The position numbers and the translations under genes are program-made. From the NCBI RefSeq assembly GCF_050003625.1, contig NC_134400.1, positions 64,542,241-64,606,240 on the forward strand: a stretch of DNA of 64,000 nt, read 5' to 3'. This DNA comes from Haematobia irritans (lineage: Eukaryota > Arthropoda > Insecta > Diptera > Muscidae). Below the pieces are notes generated by a model, which was not told the DNA's origin, made no database searches, and was given only the letters and a program-made list of their open reading frames with translations. Positions 11,708 to 23,184 of the stretch are shown here, piece by piece. Positions within the stretch are counted from its first letter, which is position 1. Each line of letters starts with the position of its first letter.

Positions 11708-11984
11708 GCGGAAGCAAGCTAAAAGCCGAAGCAATTAGTGCGGAAGCAAGCGAATGCGGAAGCAAGCTAATTGCCGAAACAATTAGTGCGGAAGCAAGCT
11801 AAAAACCGAAGCAATTAGTGCGGAAGCAAGCGAATGCTGAAGCAAGCTAATTGCCGAAACAATTAGTGTGGAAGCAAGCTAAAAGCCGAAGCAATTAGTG
11901 CGGAAGCAAGCTAATTGCCAAAACAATTAGTGCGGAAGCAAGCTAAAAGCCGAAGCAATTAGTGCGGAAGCAAGCGAATGCGTA

Positions 11985-12614
11985 AGGGGGTTTACCCCTT
12001 TTGATTAGACGGATCTAAGCCAATTGACTTGTCCGTCTATTGGAATTCTCCCTACTCACTAAAAAGGCTGCCCATATAAGTGGGGCTCACAATGATGAGA
12101 ATGAGAATTGTCTCCATAGCGACCAAACAAATAATAACAAAATATTGTCGTCAGAAGTCATGTTACCATGTAACTGGCATCACTCGGTAGTGAAAACATA
12201 ATCGGCATTGAGTGATAATGGGCTATAGTGGTAGGCACAGTGGCTCACAGCAAGTATATGTAGAGGTGTAAAACGATTATAAGTAATGATACGAAAAATA
12301 CGTATTTTTTAATATCATGTGGTAGTGGGAAATAGTATGTACGGGCGAAATATATTTCAAACCGTTACATCCCCATTTCTTCGCGAAAGAAAGCGTAAGC
12401 TTTCTTTCCAAAAATAAAGATTTTGTTGATGGTCGAATTTTGGTCTTAAGGACCCGCACTACCTTCGAAAGGTATATTTACCCTTATAAAAAATAAGGGC
12501 TCGGCCGTTTTATCATGAGTTCATTTATTAGTTATTTTTGCTATTGTATTTCATTTACATATGTGTACATATTTATAAAAATTAGAAAAGCAATGTCGTT
12601 CTTATCTGTATATA
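11985..12614 (-). mobile_element. Gypsy 3' LTR and adjoining internal end (copy 2)
   Basis: The LTR part is 11985-12369 (minus-strand start TGTAACGGTTTG at 12369, preceded by GAAATGGGGA, one change from copy 1). Internal sequence follows to 12614. Same structure as 6640-7278. Confidence 0.7.
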
Positions 12615-13834
12615 CCCAGCAAAAAAAGTGTCGCCAAAAAAGCCAGCTTGAAGATAAAATCATTAGTACAATAAGTTTATAATTACTTTAACGTTAAACA
12701 AAAAATGCGGACCAGAAAAAAAATTAAGTAAGGATAAAAAAACTGGATAAAATGAACAAAATAGATATACTCAACTTCTTTAAAACGTGACAATTACGAC
12801 CAGAAAAAAAGAAGTTGAGAAGAAAAAAAACTGGTGTACGTTGGCATAATAACGGGATTGTCACAAACGGGAACAAAAATGTAAGCTGGTGACAGGAACA
12901 TTCGAATCCATCAGATTATAGGAATTGGTGAGACAACAATCAGGAAACAGTAAATCAGGAAGCAGTAAATTGAAGAGACAAATAGTAGAGGCAGGAACAA
13001 TTTGCTGACAGATGATATAGGTTAGCAGGAACAACTTGGAAGGCAGGAACTGTGATGCGATCAGAACAGGAGAGAATTTTACTAGAACAGTTCTCGAGAC
13101 AGCCAATTTTCCAGGGTACGGGGTAAAGACTTAGGTAGAATTATAACGAAGTCCCATGGCAAAGCTTAAAGTGGTGTACTATGCTGGACGACGTGTATCA
13201 AAACTCGTTTAACAATATGAATCGGATCAGATAAATCAATAAATCAAATACGTTGCTAAATTCATTGTAATGTCTACAGAGGCGGTAAAAGGAACTGTGT
13301 TCTTTTTTGATCCGGAAGTGGTGCAAAATTGACGCAGAAGCGATGAATTTAACATGGGCTTGTCATAGGACTGAAGTCCTCTATTTCAACAGCCGGTGCA
13401 CTGAATTTGCATCACTTCTTTAGGTGTGATCCGAATTCAATGTTTTAGATGTAAATTAAAACATTCTGTGATATTTTGTCAAATAAATAATTTTTATAAT
13501 TTTTTTATAATTTCTAATGGATTCTAACGCTTGTCGGAAACGTTTGACCTCAAATATTTTCAAACATTCACAATTTTTTCAGATTGGATTTAGCATTTTT
13601 TCGACAAAATTTAAATGATTTGTATCATTTTTTGAATTCTTGCTCTGTTTTCAACTTATTTGAAACAAAAAAAGTAAAGTTACCCATTAATAGTATGAAA
13701 AAAACCAAGTTATAAAAAATTGAATTAAAAGAACTTCCCGGTTAGTTAAAATAAAGAACATCATTGGGAGTGCATATTCTGGAAGTGCTTTTTAAGTTGT
13801 GCCTTTGGAAGAACTTCCAAATTTTTTTGCTGGG
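12615..13834. mobile_element. CCCAGC-type TA element with ~650-bp interior insert
   Basis: Ends CCCAGCAAAAAAA and TTTTTTTGCTGGG, flanked by TA on both sides (12613-12614, 13835-13836). Positions from about 13296 on match the 529-bp copy at 33690-34218 (TTTGATCCGGAAGTGGTGC onward). Between 12643 and 13295 lies extra sequence with CAGGAAC steps and no recognised gene; it is either an insert or the longer form of the element. A Tc1/mariner-like MITE is the best guess. Confidence 0.75.
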
Positions 13835-13847
13835 TAGTTCTTATATA

Positions 13848-14996
13848 TTATACTTATACTTATACTTATACTTATACTTATACTTATACTTATACTTATA
13901 CTTATACTTATACTTATACTTATACTTATACTTATACTTATACTTATACTTATACTTATACTTATACTTATACTTATACTTATACTTATACTTATACTTA
14001 TACTTATACTTATACTTATACTTATACTTATACTTATACTTATACTTATACTTATACTTATACTTATACTTATACTTATACTTATACTTATACTTATACT
14101 TATACTTATACTTATACTTATACTTATACTTATACTTATACTTATACTTATACTTATACTTATACTTATACTTATACTTATACTTATACTTATACTTATA
14201 CTTATACTTATACTTATACTTATACTTATACTTATACTTATACTTATACTTATACTTATACTTATACTTATACTTATACTTATACTTATACTTATACTTA
14301 TACTTATACTTATACTTATACTTATACTTATACTTATACTTATACTTATACTTATACTTATACTTATACTTATACTTATACTTATACTTATACTTATACT
14401 TATACTTATACTTATACTTATACTTATACTTATACTTATACTTATACTTATACTTATACTTATACTTATACTTATACTTATACTTATACTTATACTTATA
14501 CTTATACTTATACTTATACTTATACTTATACTTATACTTATACTTATACTTATACTTATACTTATACTTATACTTATACTTATACTTATACTTATACTTA
14601 TACTTATACTTATACTTATACTTATACTTATACTTATACTTATACTTATACTTATACTTATACTTATACTTATACTTATACTTATACTTATACTTATACT
14701 TATACTTATACTTATACTTATACTTATACTTATACTTATACTTATACTTATACTTATACTTATACTTATACTTATACTTATACTTATACTTATACTTATA
14801 CTTATACTTATACTTATACTTATACTTATACTTATACTTATACTTATACTTATACTTATACTTATACTTATACTTATACTTATACTTATACTTATACTTA
14901 TACTTATACTTATACTTATACTTATACTTATACTTATACTTATACTTATACTTATACTTATACTTATACGTATACTTATACTTATACTTATACTTA
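13848..14996. repeat. Hexanucleotide microsatellite (TTATAC)n, ~191 units
   Basis: About 1,149 bp of pure TTATAC repeat with one visible substitution (G at 14970). It starts 13 bp after the right end of the preceding TA element. All long frames through it (Tyr-Leu, Ile-Ser and Lys-Tyr repeats) are trivial consequences of the hexamer having no stop in three frames; they are not genes. Confidence 0.97.
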
Positions 14997-15239
14997 AGGG
15001 AAATAAATAAATCATAAATTTGCTTGTGCTGGGTCATCCAAACCTTCGTGTTTAGACCATCCGGACCTTCTTCGTGACATGGTTGCATAACAGGAGCGCA
15101 TAATTTTCATCCAGATATGTCACTTTCACAGCAGGCCTTTCCTCAAATCTGAGGACCGTATGTCGTCTGCGTGCTGAGCGGGGGAGTCGGATGCGTATAG
15201 TATCTAGCCATGACGCGATGTTTGCTCGTGAAATTGAAT
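14997..15239. other. Unassigned, less AT-rich sequence between microsatellite and family A copy 3
   Basis: This stretch is visibly richer in G+C than its neighbours. A minus-strand frame through it reads TIRIRLPRSARRRHTVLRFE and joins the family A shadow frame. It could be a displaced gypsy or host fragment; no family recognised. Confidence 0.3.
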
Positions 15240-16605
15240 AATTTTGAGCAATGGAAAGAGCGACAAGAGAACAAGAGAATGGGTATTTATTCAACAATTC
15301 AATGATGGAGAGATCAGTCTGTGGAAGTAACTCGTAACGAAGGTTGGGTTTTTGTTTTTCGCGTAAATTGAAAAACATGATTGGCGACATTCTGTCTGCT
15401 GCATTCAAAATGTGTGCATAAATATTTTGAACGCAACAACAAATCATAGCAAAGGGTTGAAATAAATAAAGTGTGCAACAACAAATGGCCACGTGGTAAA
15501 GGTTTGGAAAAATATATGAGAGAACGCATATGAAATTACCTGTGTTTGTGTTTTGTGGTATTGTAAAAATGGAAAACAATCTACGTTTATTAAAGGTAAG
15601 AAATTGTGAAATGTGAATACTGCTTTCCATTGAAGCCTGTTTACATTAAACGGACTAAAATAATATATTATTTATTCATTTCTTTTAGTGACCAATTTTA
15701 TTTCGTGAAATTGACCAATCAATCCCATCAACTCCATCCTTTTATCAAATATATAAGAATATGTTTGCAATCAAAAAGTGTGTGCAGTATTGATATTTTA
15801 AAATTATAATTTTTTTCACTCCTAGTTTTCTTAAAACCAAGAGCGGATGAGTTTGTTGGAAGATTCACCTTGAAGTTGCGAAGTAGCGTTGGCATTAAAT
15901 TGCATTTTTTGTTTTACCTGCCTTTTTCAGTTTGAACCAAAGTAGAGAGCAGTATATCTTAAAATATGAAAAATATCCGAAAATAATAAAAATATGTATT
16001 ATCCATTTATATTTTTGCAGAATTTGCAAAGTATCATCAATATAATACCAAATATTACATTGCTTTCCCATTATTTTTGTCTTTGATTGGTTCAAATTTT
16101 AATAGACGATTTCAATGTGTGAAAATTTTGGAAAGGAATTGTTACTAAAATTAAATTACCGAGCTCCTTAATACACCTTTTTATGCTAAAAGACTACAAC
16201 TGCAAAAGAAGATTATAAATCTGTAATCTGGAACTAAGAATTGAACTTGATATTCTATGTAGGTAATGTTTAACAAAATCAAGTTTTAATTGAACAAAAT
16301 TAAATTCGAATTATTCTGTTTACTTTCAGAAAAACTAATTTAGCTTACAGGCTGCTGATTTATTGGAAATCTAGGCGCATCTACATATTAGAAGGAACAT
16401 GCTGACATGGTTATTATTATAAGGAAGATAATGATTTATATAGTTTATTTTTTCACTATATAGTTGTTATTGATAGTAATTGTGTGTGTAAGTTATGTTA
16501 GAACAGAACACAAATGACAAGAACCAAATTTATTTGTCTATTGCGTAATTAAAAAATATTAATATATTAAATATGTTTTATTACCTATTTTTTCGCTTTC
16601 TTCAC

Positions 16606-16889
16606 ACAAAGAATTTTTTTCTGATTCAAGCACGAAATTAATTGATCCAATTAATTTTTTAATTGAAATGTCTTCAATCACAGAAATGATAGTATCAATT
16701 AAAAAATTAATTGACAGTCAATTAAAAATTAATTGATCCAATTAAAAAATTAATTGATACTATCAATTTGTGTGATTGATTTTTATTTCAATTAAAAAAA
16801 TTGTTGAATCAATTAAATTTTTAATTGAATATTTTTTAAAACTCAATTAAGATTTTAATTGGAAAAATTTTCGTGAAAATTTTTTCTGT
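16606..16889. mobile_element. Small AT-rich TIR element nested in family A
   Basis: Starts CACACAAAGAATTTTTTTC and ends AAAATTTTTTCTGTG. The interior is almost entirely AATTGATT/TTAATTGA steps. Comparison with empty copies 1, 2 and 4 shows it split CTTTCTTCTTATTT with a TT duplicated. The ends resemble family A ends, so it may be a short relative. Confidence 0.65.
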
Positions 16890-17401
16890 GTTCTTATTTA
16901 CGACAACTGAATAGTTTAGTTTTCTTTTGTAACAAACAGTATATGTTTAAACACCGACAGTTGCATATGATCTAGTTATTAGGCACCTCTAAACTATATT
17001 TTGTAAATTTATTTATAAAATATTTTGCAAATAAAACAAAAAAAAGTTTTATAAGAAACACATATTTTCTTTTATTTCAAATAAAACTAAGTACGATTTT
17101 GGGGTCGCAATACATAAATTTTTTGATTGAAATTTATAGCCAATTTCAATTATTTAATTGAATGAATCAAATAGTTGATTGATTTTTGCCGCTAAATTAA
17201 TTAAAATTTTAATTGATTCAATTTAAACTGTGATTGAGTTTTATGTTAAAAATCAATCACGTTTTTAATTGATTCAATCACACAATTAATTGATTCCGTG
17301 ACAAAAGTCAATTAAAGTTTTAATTGAAAATCGTGTTGGTTTTCAATCAAAATGGGTGATTGATACTATCATTGTCGTGATTGAAGACATTTCAATTAAA
17401 A

Positions 17402-19124
17402 CAAGTACATACGGCCGCAAGTTCGGCCAGGCCGAATCTTATGTACCCACCACCATGGTTTGCGTAGAAACTTCTACGAAAGACTGTGATTTAGTCCATA
17501 CATGGTATATATTAGACAATAAAGTTATGTATAGTTAAGTCTACAAATAATTACGAATCGATATGGACTTTTTGTACGTAGAGAGCAAGAATTGAAATAT
17601 GGGGGTCGCTTATATGGGGGCTATATACAATTATGAACTTGATATGGACCAATTTTTGTGTGATTGGGGATCGATTTATCTGAGGGCCATATATAACTAT
17701 AGACCGATATGGACCTAGTTAGGCATGGTTGTTAACGACCATATACTAGCACAATGTACCAAATTTCAACTCACTCGGATGAAATTTGCTCCTCCAAGAG
17801 GTTCCAAAACCAAATCTCGGGATCGGTTTATATGGGGCTATGTACGATTATGGACTGATATGGACCACTTTTGGCATGGTTGTTAAATATCATATACTAC
17901 CACCACGTACCAAATTTCAAGCAGATCGGATGAATTTTGCTTCTCCAAAAGGCACCGGAGGTCAAATCTGGGGATCGGTTTATATGGGAGCTATATATAA
18001 TTATGGGCTGATAGGAACCAATTCCTGCATGGTTGTTGGATACCATATACTAACATCACGTACCAAATTTCAACCGAATGGCAAGAATTTTGCCATTGGG
18101 CCGATATGGACCAATTTTTGCATGGGTGTTTGAGGCCATATATTAACACCACATACCAAATTTCAACTGAATCAGATGAATTTTGGTCTTCCGGAGGTTC
18201 CGGAGGTCAAATCTGGTGATCGGTTTATATGGGGGTTATATATAATTATGAACCGATGTGGACCAATTTTTGCATGGTTGTTATAGACCATATACTAACA
18301 TCACCTACAAAATTTCAGCCGGATCGGATGAAATTTGCTTCTCTTAGCGGCCTCGCAAGCCAAATCGGGGGATCGGTTTATATGGGGGCTATATATAATT
18401 ATGGACCGATGTCGACCAATTTTTGCATGGTTGTTAGAGACCATATACTAACACCATGTACCAAATTTCAGCCGGATCGGATGAAATTTCCTTCTCTTAG
18501 AGGCCTCGCAAGCCAAATCGGGGGATCGGTTTATATGGGGGCTATATATAATTATGGACCGATGTGGACCAATTTTTGCATGGTTGTTAGAGACCATACA
18601 CTGACACCATGTACCAAATTTCAGCCGGATCGGATGAAATTTGCTTCTCTTAGGGGCCTCGCAAGCCAAATCGGGGGATAGGTTTATATGGGGGCTATAT
18701 ATAATTATGGACCGATGTGGACCAATTTTTGCATGGTTGTTAGAGACCATATACTAACACCATGTACCAAATTTCAGCCGGATCGGATGAAATTTGCTTC
18801 TCTTAGAGGCCTCGCAAGCCAAATTTTGGGGTCCGTTTATATGGGGGCTATACGTAAAAGTGGACCGATATGGCCCATTTGCAATACCATCCGACCTACA
18901 TCAATAACAACTACTTGTGCCAAGTTTCAAGTCGATAGCTTGTTTCGTTCGGAAGTTAGCGTGATTTCAACAGACGGACGGACGGACATGCTCAGATCGA
19001 CTCAGAATTTCACCACGACCCAGAATATATATACTTTATGGGGTCTTAGAGCAATATTTCGATGTGTTACAAACGGAATGACAAAGTTAATATACCCCCC
19101 ATCCTATGGTGGTGGGTATAAAAA
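17402..19124 (+). mobile_element. HINE/DINE-1-like element with 153-bp core repeats (copy 1)
   Basis: Left end CAAGTACATACGGCCGCAAG with a hairpin (GTACATA..TATGTAC enclosing CGGCC..GGCCG), then ATGTACCCACCACCATGG. The right end is CCATCCTATGGTGGTGGGTA, the inverted counterpart of that left motif, i.e. subterminal inverted repeats. The core is a series of ~153-bp units (boundaries at about 18374, 18527, 18680, 18833) containing ATGGGGGCTATATATAATTA. There is also a short ACGG microsatellite near 18975. Subterminal inverted repeats, core tandem repeats and a 3' hairpin match Helentron-associated elements. No Rep/helicase. A ~60-bp step present in copy 2 is missing near 18093. Confidence 0.75.
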
Positions 19125-20464
19125 TGATTGAATCCGCGATTTTCGTGATTGAAATAAAAAAAAAAAATTTTGTGTGTACACCAAAAAAAAAAAAAAATTA
19201 AAAATTGAATTGACTTTTGTCACGGAATCAATTAATTGTGTGATTGAATCAATTAAACACGTGATTGATTTTTAACGTAAAATTCAATCACAGTTTTAAT
19301 TGAATCAATTAAAATTTTAATTAATTTCGCGACAAAAATCAATCAACTATTTGATTCATTCAATTAAATAATTAATTGAAATTGGCTAAAAATTTCGATC
19401 AAAAAATTTATATATTGCGATCCCAAAATCGTATTTAGTTTTTTTTTCTTCTGAAATAAAAGAAAATATGTGTTTCTTATAAAACATATTTAATATTTTA
19501 TTTTTTTTTTTTTTTGAATTATACAATAGACAAATAAATTTGGTTCTTGTCATTCGTGTTTTGTTCTAACATAACTTACAAATACAACTACTATCAATAA
19601 CAACTATAGGGTGAAAAAATAAATTATATAAATCATTATCTTCCTTATAATAATAACCATGTTAGCATGTTCCTTCTAATATGTAGATGCACCTAGATTT
19701 CCAATAAATCAGCAGCTTGTAAGCTAAATTAGTTTTTCTGAAAGTAAACAGAATAATTCGAATTTAATTTTGTTCAATTAAAAGTTAATTTTGTTAAACA
19801 TTACCTGCATAGAATATCAAGTTCAATTCTTAGTTCCAGGTTGCAGATTTATAATCTTCTTTTGCAGTTGTAATCTTTTAGCATTAAAAAGGTGTATTAA
19901 GGAGCTTGGTAATTTAATTTTAGTAACAATTCCTTTCCAAAATATCCACACATTAAAATCGTCTATTAAAATTTGAAGCAATCAAAGACAAAAATAATGG
20001 GAAAGCAATTTAATATTTGGTATTATATTGATGATACTTTGCAAATTCTGGAAATAGAAAAAATATAAATGGAAAATACATATTTTTAGTATTTTCTGAT
20101 ATTTTTCATATTTTTAAATCCAAAAGAAAGAACTTTTTTACCATTACATAATTCAGCTCATTAGTTTATATACCAGATATACTGCTCTCTACTTGGGTTC
20201 AAACTGAAAAAGGCAGGTAAAACAAAAATTCAATTGAATGCCAACGCTACTTCGCAACTTCAAGGTGAATCTTCCAACAAACCCATACCGCTCTTGGTTT
20301 TAAGAAAACTAGGAGTGAAAAAAATTTATAATTTTAAAAGATCAATACGGTACCCACTTTTTTATTGCAAACATATTATTATATATTTGATAAAATGATG
20401 GAGTTGATGGGATTGATTGGTCAATTTCACGAAATAAAATTGGTCACTAAAAGAAATGAATAAA

Positions 20465-22242
20465 CAAGTACATACGGCCGCAAGTTCGGCCAGGCCGAAT
20501 CTTATGTACCCACCACCATGGATTGCGTAGAAACTTCTACGAAAGACTGTGATTTAGTCCATACATGGTATATATTAGACAATAAAGTTATGTATAGTTA
20601 AGTCTACAAATAATTACGAATCGATATGGACTTTTTGTACGTAGAGAGCAAGAATTGAAATATGGGGGTCGCTTATATGGGGGCTATATACAATTATGAA
20701 CTTGATATGGACCAATTTTTGTGTGATTGGGGATCGATTTATCTGAGGGCCATATATAACTATAGACAGATATGGACCTAGTTAGGCATGGTTGTTAACG
20801 ACCATATACTAGCACAATGTACCAAATTTCAACTCACTCGGATGAAATTTGCTCCTCCAAGAGGTTCCAAAACCAAATCTCGGGATCGGTTTATATGGGG
20901 CTATGTACGATTATGGACTGATATGGACCACTTTTGGCATGGTTGTTAAATATCATATACTACCACCACGTACCAAATTTCAAGCAGATCGGATGAATTT
21001 TGCTTCTCCAAAAGGCACCGGAGGTCAAATCTGGGGATCGGTTTATATGGGAGCTATATATAATTATGGGCTGATAGGAACCAATTCCTGCATGGTTGTT
21101 GGATACCATATACTAACATCACGTACCAAATTTCAACCGAATGGCAAGAATTTTGCTCTTCAAAGGGGCTCTGGGGATCGGTTTATATGGGGCCTATATA
21201 TAATTATGGGCCGATATGGACCAATTTTTGCATGGGTGTTTGAGGCCATATATTAACACCACATACCAAATTTCAACTGAATCAGATGAATTTTGGTCTT
21301 CCGGAGGTTCCGGAGGTCAAATCTGGTGATCGGTTTATACGGGGGTTATATATAATTATGAACCGATGTGGACCAATTTTTGCATGGTTGTTATAGACCA
21401 TATACTAACATCACCTACAAAATTTCAGCCGGATCGGATGAAATTTGCTTCTCTTAGCGGCCTCGCAAGCCAAATCGGGGGATCGGTTTATATGGGGGCT
21501 ATATATAATTATGGACCGATGTCGACCAATTTTTGCATGGTTGTTAGAGACCATATACTAACACCATGTACCAAATTTCAGCCGGATCGGATGAAATTTC
21601 CTTCTCTTAGAGGCCTCGCAAGCCAAATCGGGGGATCGGTTTATATGGGGGCTATATATAATTATGGACCGATGTGGACCAATTTTTGCATGGTTGTTAG
21701 AGACCATACACTGACACCATGTACCAAATTTCAGCCGGATCGGATGAAATTTGCTTCTCTTAGGGGCCTCGCAAGCCAAATCGGGGGATAGGTTTATATG
21801 GAGGCTATATATAATTATGGACCGATGTGGACCAATTTTTGCATGGTTGTTAGAGACCATATACTAACACCATGTACCAAATTTCAGCCGGATCGGATGA
21901 AATTTGCTTCTCTTAGAGGCCTCGCAAGCCAAATTTTGGGGTCCGTTTATATGGGGGCTATACGTAAAAGTGGACCGATATGGCCCATTTGCAATACCAT
22001 CCGACCTACATCAATAACAACTACTTGTGCCAAGTTTCAAGTCGATAGCTTGTTTCGTTCGGAAGTTAGCGTGATTTCAACAGACGGACGGACGGACGGA
22101 CGGACATGCTCAGATCGACTCAGAATTTCACCACGACCCAGAATATATATACTTTATGGGGTCTTAGAGCAATATTTCGATGTGTTACAAACGGAATGAC
22201 AAAGTTAATATACCCCCCATCCTATGGTGGTGGGTATAAAAA
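20465..22242 (+). mobile_element. HINE/DINE-1-like element with 153-bp core repeats (copy 2)
   Basis: Nearly identical to 17402-19124 across both ends and the core. It keeps a ~60-bp segment missing from copy 1 (near 21150-21215) and has a longer ACGG run. It is inserted in AATAAAAA of family A copy 4 (compare the empty site near 4968-4972 in copy 1), a different position from the insertion in copy 3, so the two are independent insertions or one has been gene-converted. Confidence 0.8.
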
Positions 22243-22942
22243 TATATTATTTTAGTCCGTTTAATGTAAACAGGCTTCAATGGAAAACTGTATTCACATT
22301 TCTCAATTTCTTACCTTCAATAAACGTGGATTGTTTTCCATTTTTACAATACCACAAAACACAAACACAGGTAATTTCAAATGCGTTCTGTCATATATTG
22401 TTTTCAAACCTTTACCACGTGGCCGTTTGTTGTTGCACACTTTATTTATTTCAACCCTTTGCTATGATTTGTTGTTGCGTTCAAAATATTTATGCACACA
22501 TTTTGAATGCAGCAGACAGAATGTCGTCAACAATGTTTTTCAATTTACGCGAAAAACAAAAACCCAACCGTTCGTTACGAGTTACTTCCACAGACTGATC
22601 TCTCCATCATACATTGTTGAATAAATACCCATTCTCATGTTCTCTTGTCGCTCTTTCCATTGCTCAAAATTATTCAGTTTCAATCACAAAGGTGATTGGA
22701 TCAATCACATGTGTAATTGGAAACGGAAAAAATTTCAATCACGTTTGTAATTGAAAATTATTTCCGAATTGATTAACAAATTGATTGAATCAATTAATAT
22801 TTTAATTGGAAACGTAACAAATATCAATCATTTTTTTAATTGGTTTTTATTCGGATTTGATTAAATAATTAATTGAATCAATTAACATATTAATTGAATC
22901 CGTTTCCAAATTCAATTAAGTGTTTAATTGAAAAAATGTTGG

Positions 22943-23101
22943 TATAAGACTTTTCAAAGAAACGATCTTTTATTTTCAATTTCTTAACACAAATTCAAAT
23001 TTTTATTTTCTCTATCCCATACATATTTCAAAAGGGTTCCTTTTCTATTTTTCATTTCAAATTTGAATTCTTTAGTCTCCAAAGTCTCAGCAGTGCTTAC
23101 A
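22943..23101 (-). repeat. 3' LTR (159 bp) of RT-less LTR retrotransposon
   Basis: On the minus strand it runs from TGTAAGCACTGCTGA to AAAAGTCTTATA. It matches the 5' LTR at 26097-26261 except for one substitution in TTATTTTCAA and a short indel next to CAGCAG. Flanked by GTTGG (22938-22942). Confidence 0.9.
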
Positions 23102-23184
23102 ACTCGGCCACGCTCCACTACTCACGTCCTCGTGAGGAATCTGAAAAACAAATGCGTTTAGATTTGTACATAATAAGGATTAGT

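Larger units (their letters stand above)
10102..11984. repeat. 16/32-bp minisatellite (copy 2), interrupted by two MITEs
   Basis: Same higher-order array as 5591-6650. It is interrupted by the shared MITE (10366-10794) and by a private hAT element (10866-11707). Unit order differs slightly from copy 1, showing turnover since duplication. Confidence 0.85.
2774..12674. repeat. Tandem segmental duplication, ~4.6 kb unit twice
   Basis: Unit 1 (2774-7370) and unit 2 (7371-12674) hold the same series in the same order: copia fragment starting GGACATTTTGCG, family A element, 16/32-bp minisatellite with an embedded MITE, gypsy LTR end, and a CCCAGCAAAAAAA MITE end. Both stop at AGTACAATAA (7370 and 12674). 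Unit 2 is longer mainly because of an 842-bp hAT insertion at 10866-11707. Unit 1 has a private 77-bp tandem step near 4511-4660. The identical internal MITE position shows that the duplication followed assembly of the series. Confidence 0.9.
15240..19176 (-). mobile_element. Family A element, copy 3 (inverted, with nested inserts)
   Basis: Reverse-complement copy of 3339-5590. It lacks the far 3' subterminal zone at 15240 and ends TTTGTGTG at 19176, followed by TA (19177-19178). It carries a ~284-bp AT-rich MITE (16606-16889) and a HINE-like element (17402-19124). It lies head to head with copy 4, the two sharing one TA. Confidence 0.75.

Noticed and set aside
13764..15088. Three ~400-codon open frames (Tyr-Leu, Ile-Ser, Lys-Tyr repeats)
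   Set aside because: They are translations of the (TTATAC)n microsatellite, which has no stop codon in these frames; no start context, splice signal or flanking coding sequence supports a gene.
15052..15630. 192-codon minus-strand frame MESSIHISQF..
   Set aside because: Most of it is the family A core, where the equivalent frames in other copies are broken; it reads through an unrelated flank at 15240 and shows no domain.
17786..22199. Repeated 51-residue protein frames (GAIYNYGPMWTNFCMVVRDH type)
   Set aside because: They arise from 153-bp noncoding core repeats of HINE-like elements; both strands are equally open and the copies contain stops.
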